From: Hypericum androsaemum
Lineage: Eukaryota > Streptophyta > Magnoliopsida > Malpighiales > Hypericaceae
Length of the DNA stretch: 64,000 nt
Reading direction: 5' to 3'
Assembly (NCBI GenBank): GCA_963995505.1
Contig: OZ023180.1
Span: forward strand, 14,522,689 to 14,586,688
Made by a program: the position numbers and the translations under genes. Each line of letters opens with the position of its first letter. Within the stretch, counting starts at the first letter, position 1. Below the pieces are notes generated by a model. The model ran no database searches. It saw nothing but the letters and a program-made list of their open reading frames with translations, and was not told the origin of the DNA. Below are positions 45,357 to 57,154 of the stretch, in pieces.

Positions 45357-46086
45357 ATAAAACTTAAATCTGTTCCACCCGCATCACCCAACCCAATCGA
45401 TTAACCCTTTTGCATAATTTTAATAATGTGATAATCTATGATAAAAAAGATTGATTACTTTTGCATAAACTTTGTGCTAGTTTTAGGAATTGAATATAAT
45501 GGAGTTACCTTCGTTCCGATTTATGATTCTTTCCTATGGTGTTAGTATGAAATTTTTTATGTTGGTTGATAGGTAGCTGATTTTTTTTTTCGCTAAGGAT
45601 CGTGTACATTTGAGTAATTGAGATGGGTGAATGAATTTTATTATTTGGGTTTAGCGTTAATCGATTGGGTTGGTTGAAGTGAATGAGAATAGATTTATTT
45701 TTTTTAGATTAATGTAAATTTTTTTTGAAGAAGTAAATTTTTTATTGATAATGTATGGCGAAAGAAGAACTCGCAATCTAGTTGAGAAAAAAGTATACTA
45801 ACGAAGAGCACCGTCGATAATACTACGAGTACAAATTTTTTTAGACCCCAAGATACAAATAGTAATGTCCATACCGGACTTCCCCAAATAATAACACAAA
45901 GCATCCAGGCATAACTAATCATATTTGACCCCCATGATCTTAGGATTTCTATTGCAATTAGCCGAAGAGAGCAGTTGGGATACAAATTACCAAGACATCC
46001 TTGAGAACCTTTCATGTACATTGAAGCCCAGAGTTCACGGCCCACAAGAAGGCCCAGTGGTCAAGAATGCTCCTCATCTCCCCTGC
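45357..46086. other. AT-rich spacer
   Basis: No gene recognised. The minus frame 45704-46045 has no conserved motif. Confidence 0.35.
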
Positions 46087-46094
46087 CTCACACG

Positions 46095-47152
46095 TAGGGG
46101 TGAGGCCTAACCCGACAAAAGCCTGCTACACCGACCAACCCAAAATAGATTCAATGCCAACCCAACTGGAAAAATGGATTAATGGGTTGTCGGTCGGTTT
46201 AAATCGACCGGTCGATGTCAATTCGACACGCGCACACACACACACATGCAGCCGCTTCTCGATTCTTCTCCTCCTTCTCCCACTACCACTCTCATTCTCC
46301 CTTTCCCACTGCGTTCTCTGTTCTCCATCTCCTTCTCCTTTCTCTGTATCTCAAAATCCACAGCTCCTCCTCCCTTTGCCATCTCCGTTGTTCACAGCTC
46401 CTTCTCTCACTCCCCAGTCCACTATTTTCCCAAATTGATTAGAAAATCCTAAAAACCCAAATCGTTCGTACATTTCTTAACACATGTTGCATGGAAGAAT
46501 TTTGAGACAGCTTTGACGAATGAATCGAAGAGGAAAGAGCCTCTTCTCCTTTTAGAAGAAGGGCATAAATCGATTTTTTGCACAAGTCTTTGGTAATTCT
46601 GTGGTAAACTAGAAAAAGGGCATAAAGCTCTGTGTTCATCTTACTCTGTGTACATCTTGCTCTGTGTTCATCTTGCTGTTTAAAGCTTTGTGTTCATCTT
46701 GCCATCTACCAGCCCAAGTCGTCGCTGCTCCTCTTTCTCCCTCCCATCACTCTCCCGTCCATTTGGCTTGGGTTCTTGGGATTTGAAATTCGGTGTATTA
46801 AAACTTGTTGAATTTGTTTGCTTTCTTATTTTTTTTCTTTGTTGTTGGATTGGATTTGAAGCTGCTGCCTGCTGAAATTTGTATCTTTTGTTGGATTGGA
46901 TCAATTTATTTGTGTTGTTTAAATCTGAAATGTCTAGTGCTGCATAATGGGCCAACGTCAATTAATGGCCCTGGAATTCAACCTGTTACACCACTAGCCT
47001 GAATTTCCCAAGTTCACCACCGACTCACCGAGACACTGCCGGTGAAGGGGTACACCGTGACACCGTCGGCCAACAATTGGCCAAATCTATCCCTTTGGTG
47101 TCGGGCTCAATTTTGGACCAAAACTCGTGACAATGAAGGATACTCACCCCTA
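46095..47152. mobile_element. non-autonomous hAT element
   Basis: Ten-base inverted ends TAGGGGTGAG ... CTCACCCCTA are flanked by a perfect 8-bp duplication CTCACACG (46087-46094, 47153-47160). This is diagnostic of hAT transposons. The interior has a CA microsatellite (about 46230-46246), a long CT-rich stretch (46255-46435) like a plant 5' leader, and several motif-free frames. No transposase was seen, so it would depend on a partner. Confidence 0.92.
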
Positions 47153-47160
47153 CTCACACG

Positions 47161-47512
47161 TGAGAATTCACAATCACACCCCTTCAGCCTACGGGCCCGA
47201 CCACGCACGATGAGGCCAAAAGTTATACCCTTCGCTCCAAGGCTAAAGATCATTAGAGGATTTTTTCCTACAAAAAAGAGCATTAGAGGATTTTTGTAAT
47301 ATGGTGGGTGGAAATTTTATCATAGGGTGAGATTAGTATGTTTATAGTAATTTTTGAACTTCAAAGTCACAGAGGGATATTTTTTATATTTTCTGGTTTT
47401 ATTTGAGATAAAAATTGATCATAGGGACTAAAAGATTTGAATTCTTAAATCTCAGAGGCTAATTAACTAAAGGCTCAACCTCTAATTATAATATATCATA
47501 CTTTAGAACTGC
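47161..47512. other. short spacer
   Basis: Nothing coding. Its right part (AATTAACTAAAGGCTCAACC) is a diverged copy of the repeat unit found at 48642-48930 beyond the next transposon. Confidence 0.4.
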
Positions 47513-47521
47513 TAAATTTTT

Positions 47522-48619
47522 GGGATAATTACTACCAGGTCCATGCTGTTTGGCATATTCGCCTTTCACTCATCTGGTGTTCGAAAATCGATTAAAAACT
47601 CCCCATATTTGCCTCTCACCCCCCCTCGCTGAAGTCAGTAATTTTTTTTTTGTCATGAAAATGATAAAAATATCCTTCTAAAAAAACCATCTCTTTCCCA
47701 TGAACAAAAAAAAATCACCATCATCTTCCCCGATGAAGTCCCGGCCAATACACAAACCAATTTGAGGAAACTAAATCAATTAAAATTCCCCCAATCTATA
47801 ATTGCACTAATCAGCAGAAACATAACATGGTGGAAACTGAATCAATTGACATGCCTCAAGCCGATTGCCCTCACTCACAAGCTCATTGTTCATGTCCTTC
47901 AACTGCCGCCGCAGTCGAGACCGAGCAGCTCCAAAAGAATAAAAAGATTTGATTCAATCAATTGTTTCAATTGGTGGAGAATGAATGAGGCATAAATCGA
48001 GGAGAGAGGGCGGCAGCGGCGTGGCAGATCTCAAGCAACTTTTCTGGGTTGGTGGGCCTCGATGAAGTAGGAGATGAAGATCCCACTTCTGTGTTCAGCC
48101 GACTGTTCGCGAAGGAGATCAACTCGATGCCGCCGCTAAGACCACCACACTTCCCTGAGGAGCTATTCTCTCTCCTCCATCATCCCCGGTCCTCGTCGAG
48201 CCGAAGAGGGAGCCAGCGACGTTAGCGGTTGGTTCGATTTAAAGCAGGAGGATGACGACGTCGGGAAGGAGACTGCGGCAACAGAGCAGGGGAGGAGCAA
48301 GCTCCATCGGCCGGAAGAGCAAGCTCGGGCTTCGTTGACTTGCCCACCATTGAGATCCCAAACTATTTTTATTTGATTTTAATTCTTTAATAAAAATTAA
48401 TGGGTGTTGATTTTAATATTTAGATGAAAGTTTTGGGGGGGGGGGGGGGGGGAGGGTTAATCGATTTTCGAAAAGACGGGAGGTCGAGAGGCAAATGACA
48501 AATATTTGATGGCCTGAGAGTATAATTTCTCCAAACTATGGGGTTTTTAATCGATTTTTGAACACCAGGGAGTGAGAGGCGAATATGCCAAACACCAGGG
48601 ACATGATAGTAATTATCCC
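47522..48619. mobile_element. Mutator-like non-autonomous element
   Basis: Inverted repeats of about 85 bp (GGGATAATTACTACCAGGTC and, reversed right, GGGATAATTACTATCATGTC) share GTTTGGCATATTCGCCT and AATCGATTAAAAAC. They are flanked by a perfect 9-bp duplication TAAATTTTT (47513-47521, 48620-48628). The GC-rich interior (47930-48360) looks captured but no domain was recognised; a frame at 47762-47995 is motif-free. A run of 18 G lies at 48435-48452. Confidence 0.92.
48435..48452 (+). repeat. homopolymer of 18 G
   Basis: Eighteen consecutive G, then AGGG. It could form a G-quadruplex, or its length could be partly a sequencing artefact, since homopolymers this long are error-prone. Confidence 0.85.
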
Positions 48620-48641
48620 TAAATTTTTTTTGCTAAATTGT

Positions 48642-48930
48642 TTGGAATATTAGTTGTATATTCTTACAAGGAAAAATTTACATTATACCTTTGTAGTTTG
48701 ATTTTTTTATTAAGTATTTTGTAATTTCCTTTGTATTTCACCATTAGTGCGTAAGATTAATTAACTAAAAGCTGAACTTCCAATTATAATATATTAAAAC
48801 TTAGCAATTTCTAAGTTTTTTTTCCTTGGAATGTTGGTTGTATATTCTTACCGGAAAAATTTTACTTAATACCTTTGTAGTTTCATATTTTTTTAATAAG
48901 TATTTTGTAATTTCTTTTTGTATTTCACTG
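48642..48930. repeat. diverged tandem duplication, about 184-bp period
   Basis: TTGGAATATTAGTTGTATAT at 48642 recurs as TTGGAATGTTGGTTGTATAT at 48826. The following ACCTTTGTAGTTT and AAGTATTTTGTAATTTC blocks repeat with it. Part of a third copy lies left of the Mutator-like element, so that element inserted into this array. Confidence 0.8.
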
Positions 48931-49579
48931 TTAGTACCTCAGACTATCATTTGGACTACTTATAAAAAAAGCTATCGTCTGGGCTTTATCTAATCCGGAA
49001 ATATCTGTGGACTAACATGGTTAAGTCTCGGGCTTGAGCATGGACTTGTGCAAATGAAATAAAATAGGGAAAATATATTTTAATATCCTGTAATTTCACA
49101 TTTTTATTTTTAGACCATGCGGTTTCAAATTGGTAATTTAGTCTCTGAGGTTTATCAACTATTTTCTGGACAGGTCAAAGACAGTTGCCCTTTACTGACA
49201 CGTAGCGACAGACAGTAAATTACCATATTAGTCCCAAAATACTTTTTCAAAACAAAAAACTAAACTTCATATTCAACCTCTCTCTCCACTCTCCACTCTC
49301 CACTTCTCCATCATCTCTTTCCTCATCTCCTCCTCCTTCACCACCTCCAGACGACGAATGGGGCTCTCCACTTATCAATCAAAAAGCAACATCATAGGAA
49401 ATTAAAACCCATCAATCATCAACTCCTAAAGATTCAAAATAAATAATATAATTAGCTCAATGTTCACACCTTCAACTATAAACAAGTTCAAAAACCTTAC
49501 ACAAGAGTTAAAAATATCTCACAATCTAATCTTCTCTTGAACAAAACACAAAACCAACATCAAAAGACTAAAACAAACT

Positions 49580-49948
49580 TGTAAAGAAAGTGATAAACTC
49601 GGGGTAGGAGAAGATGTAGGTAGAATGAATACATGCTTGGGAAAATATTATTTTCTGTATTCATTTCCTACACTAGAATGACTTACAATCTTTACTTATA
49701 TACTAAGATGGATGGCTGGAATATGCTACTTAGATTCTTAGCTATCCAACTATAAAACTGAAAAGAAAAGTGTAGAGTAAATTAATAATTATATTATTAA
49801 CCACTATGTGCAATAATGTGGGAAAAATATTATTCCAACTAATTTAGTCTTCCACCAGCAATTTCTTTTCTGTAAGTGGCAGGGACACTTTCCACCATCA
49901 ATCTCTTTTCTTCAAGTTGCGGGGGCACTTCAAGCTCTTTGTTTAAGA
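49580..49948 (-). repeat. 3' LTR of Copia 3
   Basis: TGTAAAGAAAGTGAT start and GTTTAAGA end on the plus strand. It is 369 bp against 361 bp for its partner, with small gaps. Confidence 0.93.
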
Positions 49949-49979
49949 GCCACCCTCAAGCTGGACTGGTTATACTGAG

Positions 49980-52900
49980 CAGTCCAAGCTTGAAGACAAA
50001 TGAATAGAACAGAGATGGAGACAATGGCTTTGTAATGATATCCGCTGTCTGCTGTTCACCCGGTATATGAAATAATTTAAGCAACCCGAATTGAATTCTT
50101 TCTTGAACTAGATGGTAATCTATTTCGATATATTTTGTTCTTTTGAAACACCGGGTTCTCCGCGATGTATATTGTTCGACTTATTATCACAGAACACTAA
50201 TGCTGGTGAAGAATGCTGCACTTTAAAATCATCCAACATATAGGTTAACCATTGAATTTTATAGCTAACCGAAGCTAGTGCACTATATTATGCTTCTGCA
50301 GAGCTTCTCGAGACCGTCTTTTATTTCTTAGACTTCCAAGACACTAAGGCATTGCCCAGATATACACAATAAGTCGTAGTAGATCGTCTGGTGTTGAGAC
50401 ATCCTGCCCAATCAGCGTCGCAATAGCCAGACAACCTGAGTATGTACTTGGAAGAAAAGAACAATCCTAGTCCAGGATGGCATTTGGCATACCTCAAAAT
50501 TCTATGAACCGCCTTGTTGTAGATTACTAAGGGCTTGCTAAGTTACTGGCTGAGTTGATGAGTAGCAAAATATATATCTGGCCTTGCGTTTGTAAGATAG
50601 AGCAATTTCCCAATTAGTCTTCTGTAGGAAGTCTGATCCTCCAAAGTGGGTGATTCATCTTCCTGCCTGAACTTTAGATTATGGACTATGGGAGTCCTCA
50701 TCTTTTTACAATTGAGAAAACCTGCTTCTGTTAATAAATCAATAGCATATTTTCGTTGAGAGATGTGAATTCCCTTGTCTGATATGGCCACTTCAATTTC
50801 GAGAAAGAACTTGAGAGTTCCTAGGACTTTGAACTTCAATCTATCATCAAGGAATCGTTTAGTTGCTGTAATCTACTCCATGTTTTCTCCTATTAGAATG
50901 ATATCATCAACGTACACGAGCAGGCAAGTGAAAGCTCTTCTCTTGTCTAAAGTAAACATAGAATAATCTGATGTTGATCTCATAAAACCAAAACTGATCA
51001 ATAAGAAAGATAACTTCTCAAACCATTATTGACTAGCCTGCTTCAAGCCATAAAGTGACTTTTTTAATATGCAATCTCAATTTCCAGAGACATTTAAACA
51101 TAGTGGGAGCTGCATATAAACCTCTTCGTGAAAATCACCATAAAGAAAGGCATTGTTCGAGCATCATTCTAACAGAAGTTAGCTTTACCACGGGAGAAAA
51201 TATTTTAAGATAATCAATGCCAAAGGCTTGTGTGTAATCTTTAGCAACCAAACTAGCCTTGTACCTTTCAATCGATCCGTTAGATTTCCTTTTGATCTTA
51301 TATATCCATCTGCAACCAATTGCCTTTTTGCCACCTGGTAATTCAGTCAATTCCCAAATGCCATTTTGGTGGAGAGCATCCAGTTCTGCCTTCATCGCCT
51401 CCTTCCAACAAGCTTGCTCATATGCTTGTTCAAAAGTATCTAGCTCACGTGCACTATCCAGTGAAGAGATAAAAACTCGATGAGCTGAGCTTAGAAATTT
51501 ATCTGTCAGTATAGAGAAAACTGGATATAACATAGTGGATGAGATATTGTGTTGTACCTGACCATTACCAGATGTTGACGATGATTGGCATTGCTAAAAT
51601 GACAATGGCTCGTGGTCATAATCTTTGAGGTAGGCTGGTAGTTATCTTGGTCTGTAGGATCTTCTAGGATTGAAGCCAGGCTCGGGGTTAGCAGGAGCAT
51701 AAGGTGGTTGTATTGGTGGCAGGTTAGGTGGTGTGTAATATGGGTCTTCAAAGGATAAGGGTGTCCTTGATGTGATAAAACCTTCTGGTTCTGATGGTGG
51801 TATAGTCTAAAAAGGGAACACAAATTCATAGAATGTAACATCTCTCAAATAAAATGTGTGTGATTGTTAAGATCATAGAGTTTATATCCCTTGATTTCAC
51901 TTGTATATCCTAAGAAAATACATCTTCTTGCTCTGGGATCAAATTTGCTCAACTTAGGGAGCGTAGCAGTGTAAAACAGGCATCCAAAAACTTTCAGGTG
52001 GTTAAGGTTTGTTGATTTTTGGTACAAAACTTCATATGTTATTTTGTATGAGAGAACAGATGAAGGTGTTAAATTGATAAGGTGTAGGGCATGAAGTATG
52101 CACATGCTCCAAAAATTTAGTGGGAGAAAGGCTTGAAATCTCAAGGCTCTTGCTATATTCAAAATGTGTTGGTGCTTTCTTTCAACACGCCCATTTTATT
52201 GGGGTATGTAGGGACATGATAATTCATGAAGAATTCCTCTGTCGTGGAAGAAAGGTTACATGAAGAACTCAGTGCCTTGGTCAAATCTTATTCGTTTAAT
52301 CTTGGTGCAAAATTGTGTTTTGACCATAGAGCAAAAACTTTCCAATTTTCCTTGCACTTCAGATTTATGCTTCAATAGATAAGCCCAAGTGGCTCTTGAA
52401 TAATCATCTACTATGGTCAAGAAGTACCTATAGCCATCATATGAGGGAGTTGAGTACAGATCCCAGACATCAACATGAATTAGTTCAAAAAAGCATGAAG
52501 TAACTCAGTTACTGATCTGAAATGATGATCTCTTGTGTCTAGCATAGTGATAACTATCACATGGTACATTAAGAGCTTTAGAAATGGAGGGACAGAATTT
52601 CTTAAGTAACTGGACCTTGGAACTAGATATGTCCCCCAATCTACAATGACATAGGTCTATATTATTGGTAATGTAGCTGGTTGAAAGGGTAGGGAAGGAT
52701 GTGGTAGCTGCTGGAGGTTCTTTCTAGAGGTAGTACAAGCCATTTCTTCTTTCAGTAGTGCCAATCATCCTCTCCCCAATAAGGTCCTATAATTTACACC
52801 AAGAGGAAGTGAAAACCAGTGATATTGGTGAATCACTAGTCAATTGACTTATATAAACAAGATTAAATGTGAACTCTGGTACATAGAGCACGTTAAAGAG

Positions 52901-54217
52901 ATGTAGATCTTTGGAGATTTTCACTGTTCCAATGTGTGTTGCCTTAATCTTGGCATTGTTTGGCAATGTCACAGACACTGGAGCTATAATCCTGTACTGC
53001 AGAAAATAAGATAGATTGCAAGATACATGCATGGAGGTGCCAGAATCTAATATCCATATATCAAGATAAGCCATCTGCGGGTGTGGTTTCTGCAGATTGC
53101 AAATTGTGATCATACCTGCAAAGGCACTCATCAAATCGGCATTCTGAGAGGTAGAATTATCTTGGGATGTTGATCCTTCTTTAGTCACCTGATTAGTAGC
53201 TCTAACATTTGCCAAACTCTGTGACAAAGTGTTCTGCATCATAGACATCAGACTCTGCATCTGATCTGGGTTGAGGCCAAATTGAGTCCCATGGGATGAG
53301 TTTGAAGGCTGCTCACCAAAATTGGCAGCAATTACTTGGTTTCCTCTAGACTTGGGAGTGTATCCAGACGGAAAACCATACAACTTAAAATATTTATTGA
53401 TCGTGTGTCCATCTCTTCGACAGTATGTATAATACGGCTTTTAAGAACTAAATTTCTTCATACCAGTTTGAGCAACAAAAGTAGTCGACTCAGTATTAGA
53501 CTTAACATGAACTGGCAACTCAGTGTACTGTCTCTCATGCTGAGTAACCAAGAACGTCACTTTAGACATACTAGGCAACAGGTTCATCATCAAGATTTGA
53601 GTCTTAACATTAGAGAAATTCTCATTTAAACCTGTTAGAAAACTCATGATATGTTCCTGGTCTAAATGTTCAGCCATGAGAGTAGTAGCAGAGCAAGTTA
53701 AGTGAGCATCAACAACACATTTGCATATAGGAACAGGCCTGAATTGCAACAATTGATCCCATAATGACTTGTACTTTGAAAAGTACTCATTCACAGAGAG
53801 AATGCCTTGAGTAAAGTTAGAGATCTCACGTTTCAAAGCAGCAATCTTTACAAAATCACCTCGTCTGAAGCGGTCACGAAGGTGATCTACGTCTGCAGCT
53901 ACATCGAACCATAACAGGATATCTGCAAGCTCAGTTTCAGTCGAATGTATGAGCCATCTGATGATGAGAGTATTGCAGTGCTTCCAAGCAGGGAACAAAG
54001 GATATGTCCTTACTAGTGCTGCAATCGTACGATCCACGAACCTCAGCTTATTCTTAGATTTAAGTGATTGAGATATAGCTCTTACCCACGAGTGATAATT
54101 CCTCTCATTGAGGAGAGGTGTGACAAGAATCTCAGCCGGGCTCTCTCCCGGATGAACATAATAAGAGTTGTTAAATTCCCCAGATGGAACTCGAAGAGTG
54201 CTACTCTCTTCTGCCAT
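49980..54217 (-). pseudogene. Copia 3 gag-pol remnant
   Basis: Order from 54217 leftward: gag (KSKNKLRFVDRT, NFTQGILSVNEYFSKY; 54217-53441). The zinc-knuckle region is degraded. Protease WILDSGTSMHVSC lies in 53383-52787. The integrase C-terminal part is at 52162-51845 (CSMILHALHLIN-like, FLGYTSEIKGYKLYD). Reverse transcriptase lies at 51533-51135 (KKAIGCRWIYKIKR, RYKASLVAK) and 50839-50543 (SYRRLIGKLLYLTNARPDI). RNase H traces remain near 50200-50330. Multiple frameshifts, stops and a deletion through the central reverse transcriptase make it non-functional. Confidence 0.88.
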
Positions 54218-54273
54218 GTGAAAGTTTGATCAGAGAAATGCGGAAGGAAGAGCTGATGAATGCTCTGATACCA

Positions 54274-54634
54274 TGTAAAGAAAGTGATGAACTCGGGGTA
54301 GGAGAAGCTGTAGGTAGAAGGAATACAAGCTTGGAAAATGTTATTTTCTGTATTCATTTCCTACACTAGAATGACTTACAATCGTTACTTATATATTGAG
54401 ATGGATGGCTAGAATATGCTACTTAGATTCTCAGCTATCCAACTATAAATCTGGAAAAAAAAGTGTAGAGCAAATTAATAATTATATTATTAACCACTAT
54501 GTGCAACAATGTGGAAAAAATATTATTCCAACTAATTCCACTAGCAATTTCTTTTTGGTAAGTGGCAGGGACACTTCCCACTATCAATCTCTTTTCTTCA
54601 AGTGGCGGGGGTACTTCAAGCTCTTTGTTTAAGA
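54274..54634 (-). repeat. 5' LTR of Copia 3
   Basis: Partner of 49580-49948. The primer-binding site lies directly to its left, at 54262-54273. Confidence 0.93.
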
Positions 54635-54639
54635 AAACT

Positions 54640-55059
54640 TTACCTGAGTAGCGAGAACTTGAAGGGTGGAGCTAAATCCTTGTGGAGGAACTTCCACTTC
54701 ACGTGCTCCATATAATGCTTCGGCACCATTTTGGGTATAAACAAGTCCCTAACTGCCAATCTAGAGACATAGGTCGCCTTTCGCATCCAGACACGGGTTG
54801 CCCCACCATTGTAAAGGCTCATAAGCTTCTTGTCACCATCCTATGCGTACCTGAAGGCCTGGCTGGTCTCCCTCACCACCACCAGAAGCTTCACAAAGTC
54901 ATTAGGGGGCTTGTCTTGGCGGATGTCCTCTCCTGGATGGAAATTGATGAGAATTCTCAAGGAGTTGCGACGATAGGGCCCTCCCAAACAAGGGTAGATT
55001 GCATGAACATGGGGGAGCCGCCTCCAAATGAAGCTACAGGATTTTGAAGAAGGGGTCAT
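54640..55059 (-). pseudogene. captured coding fragment, unidentified protein
   Basis: On the minus strand two pieces read in the same frame: 55059-54841, then, past one stop codon, 54822-54640. They contain GEDIRQDKPPNDFVKLLVVV, ETSQAFRYA, GGATRVWMRKATYVSRLAVR and PKHYMEHVKWKFLHKD. The composition is that of a real folded protein, not random sequence, and only one stop breaks about 130 codons. I do not recognise the family. Its place inside a long-TIR element, directly next to the Copia insertion, marks it as transduplicated exon sequence. Confidence 0.6.
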
Positions 55060-55576
55060 TTTTAAGACTTGGCGGTGGGTGGGTGTTGGTTTTAAAGTTT
55101 GAATCTTTAGGAGTTGGGGATTGATGGTTTTAATATCTTATGATGTTGCTTTTTGATTGTAAGTGGAGAGCCCATCTCATCGTTTGGAGGTGATGAAGGA
55201 GAGGAGGAAGGAGAGGAGGAAGGAGAGGATGGAGAAGTGGAGAGAGAGGTTGAAGATGAAGTTTGGTTTTTTTTTCTTCCGAAAAAGTACTAAAAATTGG
55301 GACTATTATATATAATTTGCCGTAGTACATATGAACTTTAACTAAACCCACTATGTCACCACGTGTCTACCACGTTGGATCAAAAATGATGTCGTTTCGA
55401 GTGCGTTTGGAAGTGCATCTTTGGACCTGCCCAAAAAATAGTTGGTAAACCTCAATCACTAAATTATCAATTTAAAACCATATGGCAAAAAAAATATGAA
55501 ACCACAAAGTACTAACTTTTCTAATAAAATATCAAGTTAGACTTTTCTCTTTTTTCCTGAAAGGGAGTTATCACCT

Positions 55577-55984
55577 TAGTTTTAAAAAATGACATAGAGA
55601 ACGACCCATAGTTTGGTCCGACCTCTGGGTTGACTAGTCCAACCAGTCGGACAGGGCCTTTTTAATATTTTAAAAATCATTTTAAATTTATATATAAGTA
55701 AATAACTAAATATATATCTGAAAATGACCTCATTCATCTTATATTCCAGAATCTAAATTTGAGAAATATAAAATTTGAAAAAATTGGGAAAAATATCGGG
55801 AGTTTGTAAAGTATTTTTCATTTCTAGGTGAACCGTCCGGTCTGATAGAGAAATTTCGTGCGAACTGTCCAGTCTGACTGTATTTTGGGCGGTTCAGAAG
55901 GTCCCCATGTTAACCCTTAAATCTGGCACATAAATCAGCCTGATTCGTAATTCGACCGATCGGACCGCATTTTTTAAAACTATA
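55577..55984. mobile_element. MITE-like element
   Basis: Ends TAGTTTTAAAAAATG and, reversed, TATAGTTTTAAAAAATG are inverted. Flanks GTTATCACCT and ATTATCACTT match at 8 of 10 positions, suggesting an aged 9-10 bp duplication. The interior has CCGGTC, GGTCCGACC and GACCGATCGGACC motifs near both ends. A diverged relative may lie at about 14830-15350. Confidence 0.6.
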
Positions 55985-57116
55985 ATTATCACTTCAATTT
56001 TTTTTAGTTATACTATATATTTCGCCGCTTTTCTTTCGATGTATAATATTATACCTTTTCGTGAATAGACACTATTGGTTTATACTTGAGAGCAAATGAA
56101 ATACAATACTGGAAAATCGATATATACATGGTTAAGGAAAATGAATTTATTCATAGTCACTATTATCTTAGGGAAGTTATAAAAATTTGGAATTTGGTTA
56201 GATACATGGTAGCTCCAAAATCTAGTGTGCGTTCTCTTTTTACCAAACTAAATAATATCCGTACCTAACTAAAATAAGTTCCAAACAGATGGAAACGATA
56301 AATAATGCAATATTTATTTAACAAATTTAACAGATTAAAATTCAAATCAAAAGTGATGCACCCAAAAAAGATCTTTAATCTAGTAAAAACTCCAAGTTGG
56401 CTGCCTCGTTTAAAACCAAACCAAACAGCGCGTGAGTAGTCAATGTCGTAACCAACCACTCACAGCTCAACCCCTCACGCGCCAATCCCCTCGCGTGAAC
56501 AGACTCCCCAAAGCACCTTTCACAAACAAACCCCGACCATCGCGTGCAGCCACGCGCGAAATTATTCTGGATTTCGATTGTTACGTTTATAGCACGCGCG
56601 TGACAGAAAGTGACAGAGAATCTGCAGACAGCAGAAACGAGTCGTTTCGAACACGATACCTTCACGCATACCGACCGTCCATCTGTATGATAAGGAAGGG
56701 TATTAGCGAGGTAGGTACGGACGCACGCGAGGAGATTTTAGTTTTTAGAGAGAGAAAGTAAAAAATAAGGAAAACTTTTTAGAGAGAGAAAGGGAGAGAT
56801 CTGGTCGAAATCGAAAAATAATCTAGAAGGTAAGCGAGCTCGAAACCCTAGCTTCACTTGGTCCTCGTCTTCGATAAAGATCTCTTCTTTGTGTTTCTCT
56901 CCTAGCTGTTGTGTACTCAGATTAGTGTAGATCTAGGGAGGGGAGGTGTTTTAGGGGAAACCCTAGGTCTGGATGATTATGTTCTTGTCGGTGTCCGGGA
57001 ACTGATTGTCTGGAATTGGGGTTTTGGTCGGGCCGGAAAAACCCTAGCTTTTTGGGTGGGGCCCAATCTTGAATCGAGGTCAAGGGTGTAAGGGGGTTTA
57101 AGGGGGACGTACATGT
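55985..57116 (+). other. upstream region and leader of the GTE gene
   Basis: The AT-rich part to about 56440 gives way to a GC-richer zone with GAGAGAGAAAG repeats (56740-56790), typical of plant 5' leaders. A possible leader intron has donor GTAAGC at 56830 and acceptor TACTCAG near 56921; this is inference. A 60-codon upstream frame (56909-57091) would be present in an unspliced leader. No TATA box was assigned. Confidence 0.45.
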
Positions 57117-57154
57117 ATGGCTTCGGGGAGTATAGTAGGAGAGGGAGGGAATGA
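57113..57154 (+). other. short upstream ORF overlapping the GTE start
   Basis: An ATG at 57113 lies four bases before the GTE start (ATGTATGG) and is out of frame. It opens 13 codons, ending in TGA at 57152-57154. Its context is weak (T at -3), so leaky scanning to the GTE ATG is plausible. Confidence 0.5.

Larger units (their letters stand above)
49580..54634 (-). mobile_element. Copia LTR retrotransposon 3 (degenerate)
   Basis: LTRs 49580-49948 and 54274-54634 are flanked by the perfect duplication AAACT (49575-49579, 54635-54639). On the minus strand the 5' LTR (right) is followed by TGGTATCAGAGC (54262-54273), a perfect initiator-Met primer-binding site. A purine tract CCAGCTTGAGGGTGGC (49949-49964) precedes the 3' LTR. 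The gag-pol remnant between them is of the same lineage as Copia 1. The insertion is inside a long-TIR element. Confidence 0.96.
49067..55549. mobile_element. Pack-MULE-like long-TIR element, interrupted by Copia 3
   Basis: The segments 49067-49440 and 55080-55549 are inverted copies. The left reads CTCTCCACTTATCAATCAAA, GCAACATCATA and CATCAACTCCTAAAGATTCAAA; the right reversed reads the same with few changes. Outer ends are GGAAAATAT and, reversed, GAGAAAAGTC. No clean target duplication was found, so the exact ends are approximate. Without the 5.06-kb Copia, the element is about 1.4 kb and carries a coding fragment at 54640-55059. Confidence 0.78.
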
